NCBI GenBank assembly: GCA_017507105.1
Contig: JAFWBM010000052.1
Location: 1-40,635, forward strand
DNA length: 40,635 nt
DNA from: Bacteroidaceae bacterium
GTDB lineage: Bacteria > Bacteroidota > Bacteroidia > Bacteroidales > Bacteroidaceae
Reading direction: 5' to 3'
The translations under genes were made by a program, and so were the position numbers. Position 1 is the first letter of the stretch. Each line of letters begins with the position of its first letter. A model generated the notes under the pieces. The model saw only the letters and a program-made list of their open reading frames with translations, searched no databases and had not been told where the DNA came from. Of the stretch, positions 18,085 through 27,320 are shown in pieces.

Positions 18085-19134
18085 TTATAGCAATATCTGT
18101 TTCAATTTATCATGCAGTTCCTCTACTGTAAGTGTAACAAGAATACACTCACCTATAGAGCGTGGAAGGACAACCGTTATATTATCTCCGCGACGTTTCT
18201 TATCACTCAATATTGCATCATACAACTCATCGGCAGTATATTTACAATCCAGATTAAAGCCGAACTCCCCAAGCAATTTTCCTAGTTCCTGCGACACATC
18301 GCACAAACCACAAAGAGGAGCCATGCGTGCTGCAATAATCATTCCCTTAGCTACAGCCGCACCATGTGACACTTCGAAGTTGCTCATCTTCTCTATTGCA
18401 TGTCCGAATGTATGACCAAAGTTCAGCAATCCACGCACACCATTATCAAATTCATCCTGCTGCACAACATCCCGTTTAATCTCTACGCAACGTGCAACAA
18501 CACTCTCTCGATCAAAATCTACACACCTCAGATTTGCATATAGCTCCTTGTCCAATATAACTCCGTACTTTATAACTTCGGCACACCCGTCACGAAATAC
18601 AGATGCATCAAGTGTATCCATGAGTGCAGTATCGCAACATACCAGCGATGGCTGATAGAATGCTCCTACAAGATTCTTGCCTGCAGGAATATCTATTGCA
18701 GTCTTTCCACCAACAGAACTGTCCACTGCAGCCAATAATGTTGTCGGAATCTGAATATATTTGACTCCGCGCAGATAAAGAGCAGCCGATAAACCGGCCA
18801 TATCACCCACCACGCCACCACCGAAAGCAATGACTGCATCACTACGTGTCAGTTTACAATCGGCCATGAAGTTTAGGAACTCAAGAAGATTATCGGCACA
18901 TTTAGACGCTTCGCCTGAAGGTATAACAAATTTATCAACAGCATATCCTGCCGCCGATAAATACTCTATAATTCTCTCTCCATATATTTCATCTACTGTG
19001 CTGTCAGTAAGGAGTGCTACCCTACAATTCCCCAGGAGAGGACGTATGAATTCGCCTATCCTAGAAAGTATATCTCGCCCTATGATAATTTCATAGCAAC
19101 TTGAAGCCTCTACTTTTATGGTTTTATATATCAT
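18085..19134 (-). CDS. aroB: 3-dehydroquinate synthase
   Basis: Cyclises DAHP to 3-dehydroquinate using NAD and a divalent metal. Visible motifs are AFGGGVVGDMAGLSAALYLRG, PTTLLAAVDSSVGGKTAID, the metal-binding region DGCAEVIKYG, and LLNFGHTFGHAIE with the metal-binding His. The 349 residues fit the family. It lies between tyrA (21 bp upstream) and aroA (3 bp downstream). Confidence 0.96.
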   Translation of the reverse strand: MIYKTIKVEASSCYEIIIGRDILSRIGEFIRPLLGNCRVALLTDSTVDEIYGERIIEYLSAAGYAVDKFVIPSGEASKCADNLLEFLNFMADCKLTRSDAVIAFGGGVVGDMAGLSAALYLRGVKYIQIPTTLLAAVDSSVGGKTAIDIPAGKNLVGAFYQPSLVCCDTALMDTLDASVFRDGCAEVIKYGVILDKELYANLRCVDFDRESVVARCVEIKRDVVQQDEFDNGVRGLLNFGHTFGHAIEKMSNFEVSHGAAVAKGMIIAARMAPLCGLCDVSQELGKLLGEFGFNLDCKYTADELYDAILSDKKRRGDNITVVLPRSIGECILVTLTVEELHDKLKQILL

Positions 19135-19155
19135 CTTTTTATATTCAAAAAAACA

Positions 19156-19986
19156 TCACTGCTCGGTCATGGCCTTTGCCTGGCAGCCGTCATGCAACAA
19201 AGCATACAAGGTCTCGGAATCTTCTGCTGCAATAGCAGTACGATACTCTCCCAGAGATTTTATCAATTGATCAAGTTCGTCAAGCAGGTTCTCTTTATTC
19301 TCTATGAAAAGTTCTGTCCACATAGCTTCGTTCAAACGTGCCACGCGAGTAAGATCGCGAAAGCTGCCGGCACTGTAACCACGATGATACTGCGACGAAG
19401 TGCTCTTGACAAAGGCATTTGATACAACGTGGCACATCTGTGATGTATAAGCCATCATACGATCATGGAAGGCAGCTGTTGTCACAACAAATTTCTTGAA
19501 CATCAACGGCTGCACCGATTGTTTTACCCTATCAAGAATAGATATATCATCGTGCACCGGTGGAACAAGTATGAGCGAAGCACCGGTGAAAAGATTGGCA
19601 CGAGAATACTTATAGCCTGAATACTGCAGACCGGCCATAGGATGGGCACCGACATAGGTAAAGCCATGCTCAAGAGACAAAGCAAACCCCACATCACAAA
19701 CACGACGTTTAGTTCCACAGAAATCCATCACCAGTGCGCTTTTCGGAACATATCTTGCATTCTCCTCCACATAAGATATGACAGCCTGCGGAGTGGCAGT
19801 CAACAGAATCAAGTCACACTCGGCTATGCTCTTCTCATCAAGATGAGCATCTACCACACCTTCTATAATCGCAAAATCTACTATAGAAGCGTTTATATCG
19901 CAAGCATAGAGAGTATGCCCGGCAGCTTTATATGCCTTTGCTGCCGACCCTCCGATAAGCCCGAGCCCCACAATACCGACTTTCAT
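19156..19986 (-). CDS. tyrA: Prephenate dehydrogenase
   Basis: NAD(P)-dependent conversion of prephenate to 4-hydroxyphenylpyruvate for tyrosine. A Rossmann motif GLGLIGGS lies at residues 7-14, followed by GAHPMAG with the conserved His, and the helical C-terminal domain (FHDRMMAYTSQMCHVV). It has neither a chorismate-mutase nor an ACT domain, so it is the monofunctional short form (276 residues). It is the second gene of the operon, 54 bp after the DAHP synthase gene. Confidence 0.92.
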   Translation of the reverse strand: MKVGIVGLGLIGGSAAKAYKAAGHTLYACDINASIVDFAIIEGVVDAHLDEKSIAECDLILLTATPQAVISYVEENARYVPKSALVMDFCGTKRRVCDVGFALSLEHGFTYVGAHPMAGLQYSGYKYSRANLFTGASLILVPPVHDDISILDRVKQSVQPLMFKKFVVTTAAFHDRMMAYTSQMCHVVSNAFVKSTSSQYHRGYSAGSFRDLTRVARLNEAMWTELFIENKENLLDELDQLIKSLGEYRTAIAAEDSETLYALLHDGCQAKAMTEQ

Positions 19987-20040
19987 CGCTTTTATTCTTT
20001 AGTAGTTGTTTTATATCCACCCTGATACTTCAAATGAATC

Positions 20041-21054
20041 TTAATGCATTATGCTTCTTATCTCATTAACACGCTGTGCCAGTTCGGCAAACTGCTCGGG
20101 AGTCAATGACTGAGCACCGTCACACAAGGCATGAACCGGATCGTTATGCACTTCAATTATAAGACCATCAGCACCCGATGCCGTTGCAGCACAAGCCATA
20201 GGACGCACCAGGCGAGAGACACCCGTCGCATGGCTAGGATCAACAATAACAGGAAGGTGTGTAAGGCCATTAAGTACAGGTACCGCAGCCAAGTCAAGCA
20301 CATTTCGTGTATAACTGTCGTAGCTACGTATACCACGTTCACACAATATAACCTTCTCGTTACCCTCGGACATTATATACTCGGCACTCATAAGAAGCTC
20401 TTTCAATGTCGCCGACATTCCACGTTTAAGCAAGATAGGTTTATCACAACGTCCAAGTTCTTTCAGCAACTCGAAATTCTGCATGTTACGCGCGCCAACC
20501 TGAATAATATCCACATCGGCAAAGAGTTCGAGATGCGATGCACTCATTATCTCGGTAACGAATGGCAATCCAGTTGCTTCACGTGCCTTGATAAGCAACT
20601 GTAGTCCTTCGGCACGTAATCCCTGAAAGTCATAAGGCGATGTACGTGGTTTAAAGGCACCACCACGCAACATATTTGCGCCCGATTCCTTCACAGAATG
20701 TGCAACTGCAAGGATCTGTTCTTCCGACTCAACCGAACAGGGACCGGCCATTATGCAGAAATTACCTCCACCTATCTTAACCTTGTTCTCACCACTACCT
20801 ACCTCAATGACTGTATCATCGGGGTGAAAACTACGATTGGCACTCTTGAAGGGTTCGCTTATACGGGTTACGCTCGAAATTATATCAAGTCCCGACAACA
20901 AGTCCATATCTATCTTGCTTGTATCTCCAATGAGACCAAGTACAGTCTGCAACTCTCCTTCCGAGATATGCACCTTCACATTCTGCGATTCAATCCACTT
21001 TACCAGGTTATCACGCTGTGCTTTTGTTATTCCGTTTTTTAGTACTGCTATCAT
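20041..21054 (-). CDS. aroF: DAHP synthase with N-terminal regulatory domain
   Basis: Condenses phosphoenolpyruvate and erythrose 4-phosphate, the entry step of the shikimate pathway. The first 70 or so residues form a small ferredoxin-like domain of the Thermotoga-type enzymes. The KDSA/DAHPS-type barrel follows, with [36 protein letters not shown] and the metal-binding DPSHATG. The 337 residues match this subtype, and no chorismate-mutase domain is fused at the C-terminus. It is the first gene of the operon with a good promoter upstream. The symbol follows common usage for this type; several names exist. Confidence 0.92.
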   Translation of the reverse strand: MIAVLKNGITKAQRDNLVKWIESQNVKVHISEGELQTVLGLIGDTSKIDMDLLSGLDIISSVTRISEPFKSANRSFHPDDTVIEVGSGENKVKIGGGNFCIMAGPCSVESEEQILAVAHSVKESGANMLRGGAFKPRTSPYDFQGLRAEGLQLLIKAREATGLPFVTEIMSASHLELFADVDIIQVGARNMQNFELLKELGRCDKPILLKRGMSATLKELLMSAEYIMSEGNEKVILCERGIRSYDSYTRNVLDLAAVPVLNGLTHLPVIVDPSHATGVSRLVRPMACAATASGADGLIIEVHNDPVHALCDGAQSLTPEQFAELAQRVNEIRSIMH

Positions 21055-21085
21055 AGTGTTACATTTATTTCATTATACAATTTTA

Positions 21086-21119
21086 CAAAAATACAAATAA
21101 AGTTACATCATCCTACAAA
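21086..21119 (-). promoter_or_regulatory. Promoter of the aromatic operon
   Basis: On the minus strand TTTG (21119-21116) and TATTTTTG (21093-21086), separated by 22 bp, make a good Bacteroidetes promoter. Transcription would start near 21079, leaving about 25 nt before the aroF ATG, which is too short for a classical leader-peptide attenuator. Confidence 0.6.
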
Positions 21120-21180
21120 AATCCCAAAAAACTATCATTTATAAATACATTTTATAGAAACATATCCCTTTTAGATACTA

Positions 21181-21225
21181 AAACACAATAAAGGGAGAAC
21201 AATTTGTTCTCCCTTTATTGTGTTT
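21181..21225. terminator. Terminator after the MORN gene
   Basis: A perfect 20-bp inverted repeat, AAACACAATAAAGGGAGAAC and its complement, with a 5-nt loop (21201-21205). It begins at the stop codon of the MORN-repeat gene and ends the yicC-gmk-nadD-MORN operon ahead of the aromatic operon promoter. Confidence 0.85.
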
Positions 21226-21865
21226 ATTTAACTTTACAATCTCCCACCCATTTGCCGTAAAAAAGTTTATGGTCGGGTTTAAACAAGACACCATAACCTT
21301 GTCGGTATCCATTGCTATACTCGCCATACCAAAAGTCTCCATTTGCCCAATAATAGATTCCGTAACCATGTCTCTTACCATCATAGGTCTCACCGCAATA
21401 GACATCGCCATTGGAATATGTTATCTTGTGAAAACCATATTTTGTCTTTTTCTCCGGAGTACTCACATATATTTCAGGAATCCTCATATTGCCTTCAATG
21501 GTATTAATACGCACAATTTCTCCAGTCTTAAGGTCATACTCGGCATAATGTTCGTTAGAGCCTACTCGTGCAATCTCATCCGTAATAGTTATTCCAAACA
21601 TATGCTTACCTTTACGGTACTGACCGAATGTCTGCGCATTGTTATTGGCTATAAAAAAACCCCAACCATATATCACATTATCTATAAGCTGCCCCACATA
21701 TTGACCGTAACCGGATGACATGTATCTTGTCTCGGCCTCGGCCGACACGTAGTCACAGAACACCTGCTGCAATTCGTCACACATCTGCGGATATCTCTCT
21801 ACTTGTTGCTGTGCTCTTACCATCACAACAAAAGAAATCAATACCGATAACACTGCTATTCTCAT
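21224..21865 (-). CDS. Secreted MORN-repeat protein
   Basis: A protein of 213 residues with a signal peptide (MRIAVLSVLISFVVMVRAQQ). Its second half carries about three MORN-type repeats (YSNGDVYCGETYDGKRHGYG, YWANGDFWYGEYSNGYRQGYG, and a last partial one). MORN repeats often mediate protein or lipid contacts; the function here is unknown. Its ATG overlaps the nadD stop (ATGA), so the two are translationally coupled, and a perfect hairpin terminator follows. Confidence 0.75.
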   Translation of the reverse strand: MRIAVLSVLISFVVMVRAQQQVERYPQMCDELQQVFCDYVSAEAETRYMSSGYGQYVGQLIDNVIYGWGFFIANNNAQTFGQYRKGKHMFGITITDEIARVGSNEHYAEYDLKTGEIVRINTIEGNMRIPEIYVSTPEKKTKYGFHKITYSNGDVYCGETYDGKRHGYGIYYWANGDFWYGEYSNGYRQGYGVLFKPDHKLFYGKWVGDCKVK

Positions 21866-22437
21866 ATATATAGTCTTTCCTTCTTAATAAAATCGACAAC
21901 AGATGGTGGAACCAAAGAAGATATATCCTCACCGGCAGCTACCATAGTACGAATCTGTGTAGAACTCACATCATGCAATCGGGCATCAAGCCATTTCACA
22001 CCATTTGGCAAAGAGGGAGCCTCCTCGTTGCCACGCGGATAAACAATAAGACCAAAGCGCTCAACAATCTCATCACCTTTATACCATTGATCGAACTTTT
22101 CCCAATTGTCGGCACCTACCAAAAGTGTAAAATCCCTATCGGGGAAAGCATCAACAAGATTGTTGAGAGTATTAAGTGTATATGATGGACGAGGTAGGTT
22201 AAATTCGAAATCAGATGCACGCATATTGCAATCGCCCTCAATGGCCAGCTCTACCATCCTATAGCGTAAAGTCTCATCTGTTGGTTCGACATCTTTTTTC
22301 AACGGATTACGAGGCGAAACCATAAACCACACCTCGGCAGCCAACGCCTTCTCCAGAACCTCGCGCGCAAGCGATAGATGCCCTATATGTATAGGATCGA
22401 AACTACCACCGAAAACCACTGTACGAATCTTTGCCAT
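21862..22437 (-). CDS. nadD: Nicotinate-nucleotide adenylyltransferase
   Basis: Adenylates nicotinate mononucleotide in NAD synthesis. A nucleotidyltransferase fold is evident: GGSFDPIHIGH (HxGH at 17-20) and ISSTQIR-like DVSSTQIRTMV near the C-terminus. The start is set to the ATG at 22437 (MAKIRTVVFGG). An in-frame TTG at 22455 would add six residues before the first strand. About 191 residues is normal. It follows gmk by 18 bp and overlaps the MORN gene by 4 bp. Confidence 0.94.
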   Translation of the reverse strand: MAKIRTVVFGGSFDPIHIGHLSLAREVLEKALAAEVWFMVSPRNPLKKDVEPTDETLRYRMVELAIEGDCNMRASDFEFNLPRPSYTLNTLNNLVDAFPDRDFTLLVGADNWEKFDQWYKGDEIVERFGLIVYPRGNEEAPSLPNGVKWLDARLHDVSSTQIRTMVAAGEDISSLVPPSVVDFIKKERLYI

Positions 22438-22455
22438 TATTATACCTACCGACAA

Positions 22456-23019
22456 TTACAAGGATAGAAAATTGTTAACTATTTTCAAAAGTTCGGCCTT
22501 AGCCTTATCCAAATCATCATTAACGATTATCCTGTCGGCAAATTCCGAGAATTTCATCTCATACTCGGCCTTGGCTAGACGTTTCTCAATCTCTTCGGGT
22601 GCGGTATCACCACGCTCAACAAGACGTCGACGCAACTCCTCGACAGAAGGGGCCTGCACAAAGATATACAAGGCTCTCTCGCCATAATACTCCTTAAGAT
22701 TACGACCACCCACCACATCCACATCAAAAAGCACATTCTTGCTATCGAGTTGCGCCTCTACTTGTGACTTCAGCGTCCCATAGTAACGTCCCGGATAGAC
22801 CTCTTCATACTCTACAAACTCATCAGCTTCAATCTTGGACTTGAACTCTTCCGGTGTAAAAAAGAAGTACTCCACACCATCCTTTTCATTTCCTCGAGGT
22901 GGACGACTTGTCGCCGAAATAGAGAAAGCAAATGACAAATCTTGCTCCATAATATAGTTTACGAGGGTCGATTTTCCCGAGCCCGATGGGGCTGAAAATA
23001 TAACAAGTTTACCTTTCAT
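22456..23019 (-). CDS. gmk: Guanylate kinase
   Basis: Phosphorylates GMP to GDP. The P-loop APSGSGKSTLV lies at residues 10-20. The GMP-binding lid has SRPPRGNEKDGVEYFF and the partner acidic/tyrosine residues EFVEYEEVYPGRYYGT. DVDVVGG and a C-terminal helix complete the fold. The 187 residues are standard. It follows yicC by 17 bp, a pairing common in many bacteria. Confidence 0.97.
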   Translation of the reverse strand: MKGKLVIFSAPSGSGKSTLVNYIMEQDLSFAFSISATSRPPRGNEKDGVEYFFFTPEEFKSKIEADEFVEYEEVYPGRYYGTLKSQVEAQLDSKNVLFDVDVVGGRNLKEYYGERALYIFVQAPSVEELRRRLVERGDTAPEEIEKRLAKAEYEMKFSEFADRIIVNDDLDKAKAELLKIVNNFLSL

Positions 23020-23036
23020 ATTGTAAAAAATATTTA

Positions 23037-23912
23037 TTACATCACATTCAAGACTTGCTCTTTTATCTGTTCAAGTTCATCCTTCATTCTGACCACGATG
23101 TTTTGCATCTCGGCATGGTTACTCTTGCTACCCAGTGTATTTATTTCGCGCCCCATCTCCTGAGCTATAAAACCAAGTTTCTTACCTTGACCGATGGCGC
23201 CGTTCATTGTCTCAACAAAATAGGAGAGATGATTTGTAAGGCGTTGCTTCTCTTCATTGACATCCAGTTTCTCAATATAGTAGATAAGCTCTTGCTCAAG
23301 ACGATTATTATCATAGTCCACACCAACCAACTTCTCCAGATTATCGGTAATACGTGATCTTATCTTCTCAATACGCTCCTTCTCGAAAGGCTCAACAGAG
23401 GCTAGTAACGATGAGATATTAGCGATATTCGAAAGGAATCTAACATAAAGTGCCTCGCCTTCCTGCTTACGAAAAGCGAGCAACTCGTCTATTGCACGGT
23501 TTACAGCATCAAGTGTAACAGCCCACTCCTCATCACCGACCTCATAAATCTCCTTTCTCGACACTACATCAGGCAGACGTAGTAACACCTCCATCATATT
23601 CTGCGGCATTGCAATACCGGTTGTCTCCGATATTGTTTTCATCTGTTGCATATAGCACTCCATAACAGCTGTATTGATTGAAGGAGTATCGTTCTTTTCA
23701 TTCTGTTCTACCCACAACGCAAAATCAATCTTACCACGCTCCAGTCTTGAAGCAACAAGAGTTCTTATATCCATTTCGTGCCCTTTGTATTGTGGTGCAA
23801 TACGTGTAGACAAATCAACAGCCTTGCCATTGAGAGAACGCACCTCTACACATATTTTTTTATCCTGAAACAATGCTACGGCTCTACCGTAGCCTGTCAT
23901 TGAAAATATCAT
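23037..23912 (-). CDS. YicC-family endoribonuclease
   Basis: The 291-residue protein begins MIFSMTGYGR, the conserved YicC start. It has SLNGKAVDLSTRI in the N-terminal domain and the C-terminal motif GKKLGFIAQEMGREINTLGSKSNHAEMQ. YicC/YloC proteins are described as endoribonucleases affecting small-RNA and mRNA stability. The start at 23912 is favoured: an open frame continues to 23996, but a promoter at 23939-23968 places transcription near 23932, inside that extension. First gene of the yicC-gmk-nadD-MORN unit. Confidence 0.9.
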   Translation of the reverse strand: MIFSMTGYGRAVALFQDKKICVEVRSLNGKAVDLSTRIAPQYKGHEMDIRTLVASRLERGKIDFALWVEQNEKNDTPSINTAVMECYMQQMKTISETTGIAMPQNMMEVLLRLPDVVSRKEIYEVGDEEWAVTLDAVNRAIDELLAFRKQEGEALYVRFLSNIANISSLLASVEPFEKERIEKIRSRITDNLEKLVGVDYDNNRLEQELIYYIEKLDVNEEKQRLTNHLSYFVETMNGAIGQGKKLGFIAQEMGREINTLGSKSNHAEMQNIVVRMKDELEQIKEQVLNVM

Positions 23913-23938
23913 AAAACTTTGATTTACTTGTTTAATTT

Positions 23939-23968
23939 GCGAAGGTAACAAATTATTTACAATATCAA
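23939..23968 (-). promoter_or_regulatory. yicC operon promoter
   Basis: On the minus strand TTG (23968-23966) is followed after 18 bp by TACCTTCG (23947-23940), one mismatch from TAnnTTTG. Transcription would start near 23932, about 20 nt before the yicC ATG. Confidence 0.5.
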
Positions 23969-24095
23969 CAACGCTAGAAGATATTTTAATTTCCACTTAC
24001 TTTCACGCTCTCCTCCTTTTCAGAACCACAAAATCTTAATTTATAATATATATTAAATAATTAATATTAACAGCCATTTGTTGGTATTTAATTCT

Positions 24096-24103
24096 TATCT
24101 TTG
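24096..24103 (+). promoter_or_regulatory. -7 box of the tsaB operon
   Basis: TATCTTTG is a perfect -7 match. TTTG/TTG boxes at 24077-24083 are somewhat too close (about 15 bp). Transcription near 24110 would give a leader of about 44 nt before tsaB. Confidence 0.55.
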
Positions 24104-24153
24104 CAAGATATTGATACAATTAGACACAATAGTAATAAAAAATTGATACTGAG

Positions 24154-24846
24154 ATGGCAATAATACTACATATAGAAGCCTCAACCGAATGCTGTTCAGT
24201 AGCACTGAGCGAAGATGGCGCCACACTATTCGAAAAAAAGAATAGCGAAGAGCGTTCGCATGCCAAGGTGCTTGCTCCATTTGTTGAAGAGGCAATTACT
24301 TTTGCCGACGAGAGAGGGCACCGTATCGAGGCTGTATCACTAAGTAGCGGTCCCGGTTCCTACACAAGCCTGCGCATTGCATCATCCACTGCAAAGGGAG
24401 TATGCTATGGACGCGACTTACCATTGATATCCATACCTACTACAGCCATAATGTGTGTGCCCGTACTACTACGCGACGACCTACCCGAGGATGCCCTTCT
24501 ATGCCCTATGATAGACGCACGCCGCAACGAGGTATACGCAACAATATACGATAGAGCACTCAACGTTGTAGAACCTACAAGTGCTGTGATAGTTACCGAG
24601 GAGAGTTTTACACAAATTCTCGACAACCATCCTGTATACTTCTTTGGTAACGGAGCCGACAAATGCAAAGAAATTATCACACACTCAAATGCACACTTCT
24701 TTGATGCATATCGCTCGCCAATGGCAAAATGGATGATGCCATTAGCCGAGCGTGCATGGCTTGACGAACGGTTCGAGGATATAGCCTATTTCGAGCCATT
24801 CTATCTCAAGGACTTCGTGGCTACAAAACCTAAGAACCTGCTATAA
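24154..24846 (+). CDS. tsaB: tRNA threonylcarbamoyladenosine protein TsaB
   Basis: An ASKHA-fold partner of TsaD needed for t6A37 modification of ANN-decoding tRNAs. The N-terminal phosphate-1-like strand (ILHIEASTECCSVALSEDG) and LSSGPGSYTSLRIASSTAKG are diagnostic. The 230 residues match the family. First gene of a rightward run of eight housekeeping genes. Confidence 0.94.
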   Translation: MAIILHIEASTECCSVALSEDGATLFEKKNSEERSHAKVLAPFVEEAITFADERGHRIEAVSLSSGPGSYTSLRIASSTAKGVCYGRDLPLISIPTTAIMCVPVLLRDDLPEDALLCPMIDARRNEVYATIYDRALNVVEPTSAVIVTEESFTQILDNHPVYFFGNGADKCKEIITHSNAHFFDAYRSPMAKWMMPLAERAWLDERFEDIAYFEPFYLKDFVATKPKNLL

Positions 24847-24864
24847 CAGATTTGCATACAACAT

Positions 24865-25467
24865 ATGATGGAATATAATACCAAACAAAAAAGATTACCA
24901 TTGCCCGAGTATGGACGTTCGGTACAGAAAATGGTTGACCACGCACTCACCATTGAGGATAGAGCCGAGCGCCAAAGATGTGCCGAAACCATTGTATCCA
25001 TAATGGAGAGCATGTTTCCCAACCTGCGCAACGAACTACCCGACTACAAGCGTAAGTTGTGGGACCATCTGGCAATAATGTCCGATTTTACATTGGATAT
25101 AGATTACCCTGTCGAGGTCATAAAGAAAGAGACCTTCACACAACCGCCTTTAAAAATAGAGTATCGAAACCGCGAGATAAAGAACCGCCATTATGGACGC
25201 ATTGTCGAAGAGATGATAGCCCACGCATGCACAATGGAGGAGGGAGAGGAACGCAATAGTTTTGTAGAGCTCATCTTGGTGCAGATGAAGAAGAACTACA
25301 TCACATGGAACAAGGATGGTGTAGAGGACAAGAGGATATACGAAGACCTACTCGATTACTCAGGTGGAAAACTACAGGTGCCCGACGGAAAGATAAGGAT
25401 AACACACCAGCAGAGTACACAAAAGGGATTCCAGAAACGCAAAAAAGTATTCAAAAAGAAATTCTAG
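24865..25467 (+). CDS. DUF4290 protein
   Basis: A soluble protein of 200 residues, conserved in Bacteroidetes and usually found beside murA. Visible features are LPLPEYGRSVQKMVDHAL, FPNLRN, KLWDHLAIMSDF and YPVEVIKKE in the N-terminal half, and a related YGRIVEEMIAHACTMEEGEER segment in the second half, then a strongly basic tail (QKRKKVFKKKF). The echo of YGR-x-V-x-x-M in both halves suggests an internal duplication. The function is unknown. It lies 10 bp before murA. Confidence 0.85.
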   Translation: MMEYNTKQKRLPLPEYGRSVQKMVDHALTIEDRAERQRCAETIVSIMESMFPNLRNELPDYKRKLWDHLAIMSDFTLDIDYPVEVIKKETFTQPPLKIEYRNREIKNRHYGRIVEEMIAHACTMEEGEERNSFVELILVQMKKNYITWNKDGVEDKRIYEDLLDYSGGKLQVPDGKIRITHQQSTQKGFQKRKKVFKKKF

Positions 25468-25477
25468 GCAAAAAGAG

Positions 25478-26782
25478 ATGGCATCATTTATTATTGAGGG
25501 AGGACATAGGCTGAATGGCTGTATAACCCCACAAGGAGCAAAAAACGAGGTACTACAGGAAATATGCGCTACACTGCTGACAGAAGATGAGGTTACAATT
25601 GAAAATATACCCGATATAGCCGATGTCAATAACCTGATACAGCAGATGATGAACATGGGCGTCACCGTATCAAAGAACGGAGTCGGCAGTTACACATTCC
25701 AGGCAAGAAGCATAAACCTCGACTATCTCGAAAGCGACGAGTATATAAACGGCTGTGCACAATTGCGTGGCTCAGTAATGTTCATAGGTCCTCTGCTTGC
25801 CCGTTTTGGCAAAGCTACACTATCAACTCCCGGAGGTGACAAGATTGGCCGCCGCAGGGTAGACACCCACCTACTGGGACTTCAGAAACTGGGAGCAGAG
25901 TTCTATCATAACGAGGAGAGAGGGATATATAGCATAAAGGCCGACAAACTGGAAGGATGTTATATGTTACTCGACGAAGCCTCTGTTACAGGAACAGCAA
26001 ACATCATAATGGCTGCAACAATGGCAAAAGGTACTACCACTATCTACAATGCAGCCTGCGAGCCATACATACAACAACTGTGCAAAATGTTGTGTAAAAT
26101 GGGAGCACGTATAAAGGGCATAGCAAGCAACCTGTTAACCATTGAAGGTGTGGATAAATTGGGAGGATGTCGCCACGCAGCACTGCCCGACATGATTGAG
26201 GTAGGCAGTTTTATCGGTATGGCAGCAATGACACAAAGCGAACTCACCATAAAGGATGTATCATTCGAAAACCTAGGCATAATACCCGACAGTTTCCGTC
26301 GTCTTGGTGTATATTTCGAGCAGAAAGGCGATGACATATATATTCCTTCACAAGACCGCTACGAGATTGAATCGTTCCTCGACGGCTCTATAATGAGCAT
26401 AAGCGATGCTCCATGGCCAGGCCTCACGCCCGACCTGTTAAGCGTAATGCTTGTAACAGCCATACAAGCAAAAGGCAGTGTGCTCATCCACCAAAAGATG
26501 TTCGAGAGCCGACTATTCTTTGTCGACAAATTAATAGATATGGGAGCCCAGATATTATTATGCGACCCGCACCGTGCCATAGTAATAGGCCACGACCATC
26601 AGTTCACTTTAAAACCCCGTTCCATGAGCTCGCCCGACATACGCGCAGGAATAGCGCTGTTGATAGCAGCCATGAGTGCCGATGGTATAAGTCGCATAGA
26701 CAACATCGACCAGATAGACAGAGGATACCAGAATCTGGAACAGCGCCTCAACCAAATTGGAGCAAAGATAACACGTTCATAG
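25478..26782 (+). CDS. murA: UDP-N-acetylglucosamine 1-carboxyvinyltransferase, Asp-type
   Basis: First committed step of peptidoglycan synthesis: transfers enolpyruvate from phosphoenolpyruvate to UDP-GlcNAc. GAKNEVL near residue 20 and the loop GGDKIGRRRVDTH at about 119-131 identify it. The position equivalent to E. coli Cys115, the residue alkylated by fosfomycin, is Asp here (D121). Asp-type MurA enzymes are active and intrinsically fosfomycin-insensitive in other bacteria. The 434 residues are normal. It is 18 bp ahead of rimM. Confidence 0.96.
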   Translation: MASFIIEGGHRLNGCITPQGAKNEVLQEICATLLTEDEVTIENIPDIADVNNLIQQMMNMGVTVSKNGVGSYTFQARSINLDYLESDEYINGCAQLRGSVMFIGPLLARFGKATLSTPGGDKIGRRRVDTHLLGLQKLGAEFYHNEERGIYSIKADKLEGCYMLLDEASVTGTANIIMAATMAKGTTTIYNAACEPYIQQLCKMLCKMGARIKGIASNLLTIEGVDKLGGCRHAALPDMIEVGSFIGMAAMTQSELTIKDVSFENLGIIPDSFRRLGVYFEQKGDDIYIPSQDRYEIESFLDGSIMSISDAPWPGLTPDLLSVMLVTAIQAKGSVLIHQKMFESRLFFVDKLIDMGAQILLCDPHRAIVIGHDHQFTLKPRSMSSPDIRAGIALLIAAMSADGISRIDNIDQIDRGYQNLEQRLNQIGAKITRS

Positions 26783-26800
26783 ACTAAAACCCGACAAGAG

Positions 26801-27310
26801 ATGCTGAAAAAAGAGGATTTCACATATTTTGGAAGATTCCTTAAGCCACATGGTACCAAAGGCGAAATAGGTCTGTTGGGCGACAGTTTGACACTAGGCG
26901 AAGAATGTGATTTTGTAGCTGTAGACATTGACGGGATACTTGTCCCCTTCTTCTTTGAATACAAAAGACAAAAGAACAACGACACGCTTATAGTAAAGAT
27001 TGAACGTTTGAACAGTGCCGATGAGGTGCGACAGCTAACCAACAGCACTGTATATATACCACGTGAATGGGTAGAGGAGAGTGACAACTATACCTGGGGC
27101 TACTTCAGAGGATTCAAGGCCGAAGATGTGGAACTTGGGAATCTTGGCGAAATAACCGATGTGGATGACACCACAATAAACACCCTTTTTGTGATAGACA
27201 GGGATGGTACAGAACTATTGATACCGGCACAAGAGGAGTATATAGTAGAGATCGATCACTCGCAACGACGAATTGTGTTCAACATCCCCGAGGAACTTGC
27301 ATCACTATAA
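26801..27310 (+). CDS. rimM: Ribosome maturation factor RimM
   Basis: Assists 16S rRNA/30S assembly. The N-terminal RimM domain (FGRFLKPHGTKGEIGL) is followed by a PRC-barrel domain starting near residue 95 (GYFRGFKAEDV, LGEITDVDDTTINTLFVI, LIPAQEEYIVEID). The 169 residues fit the family. The usual neighbours trmD and rplS are absent; instead it sits between murA and an M23 peptidase gene. Confidence 0.92.
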   Translation: MLKKEDFTYFGRFLKPHGTKGEIGLLGDSLTLGEECDFVAVDIDGILVPFFFEYKRQKNNDTLIVKIERLNSADEVRQLTNSTVYIPREWVEESDNYTWGYFRGFKAEDVELGNLGEITDVDDTTINTLFVIDRDGTELLIPAQEEYIVEIDHSQRRIVFNIPEELASL

Positions 27311-27320
27311 CAGAGCGCAA

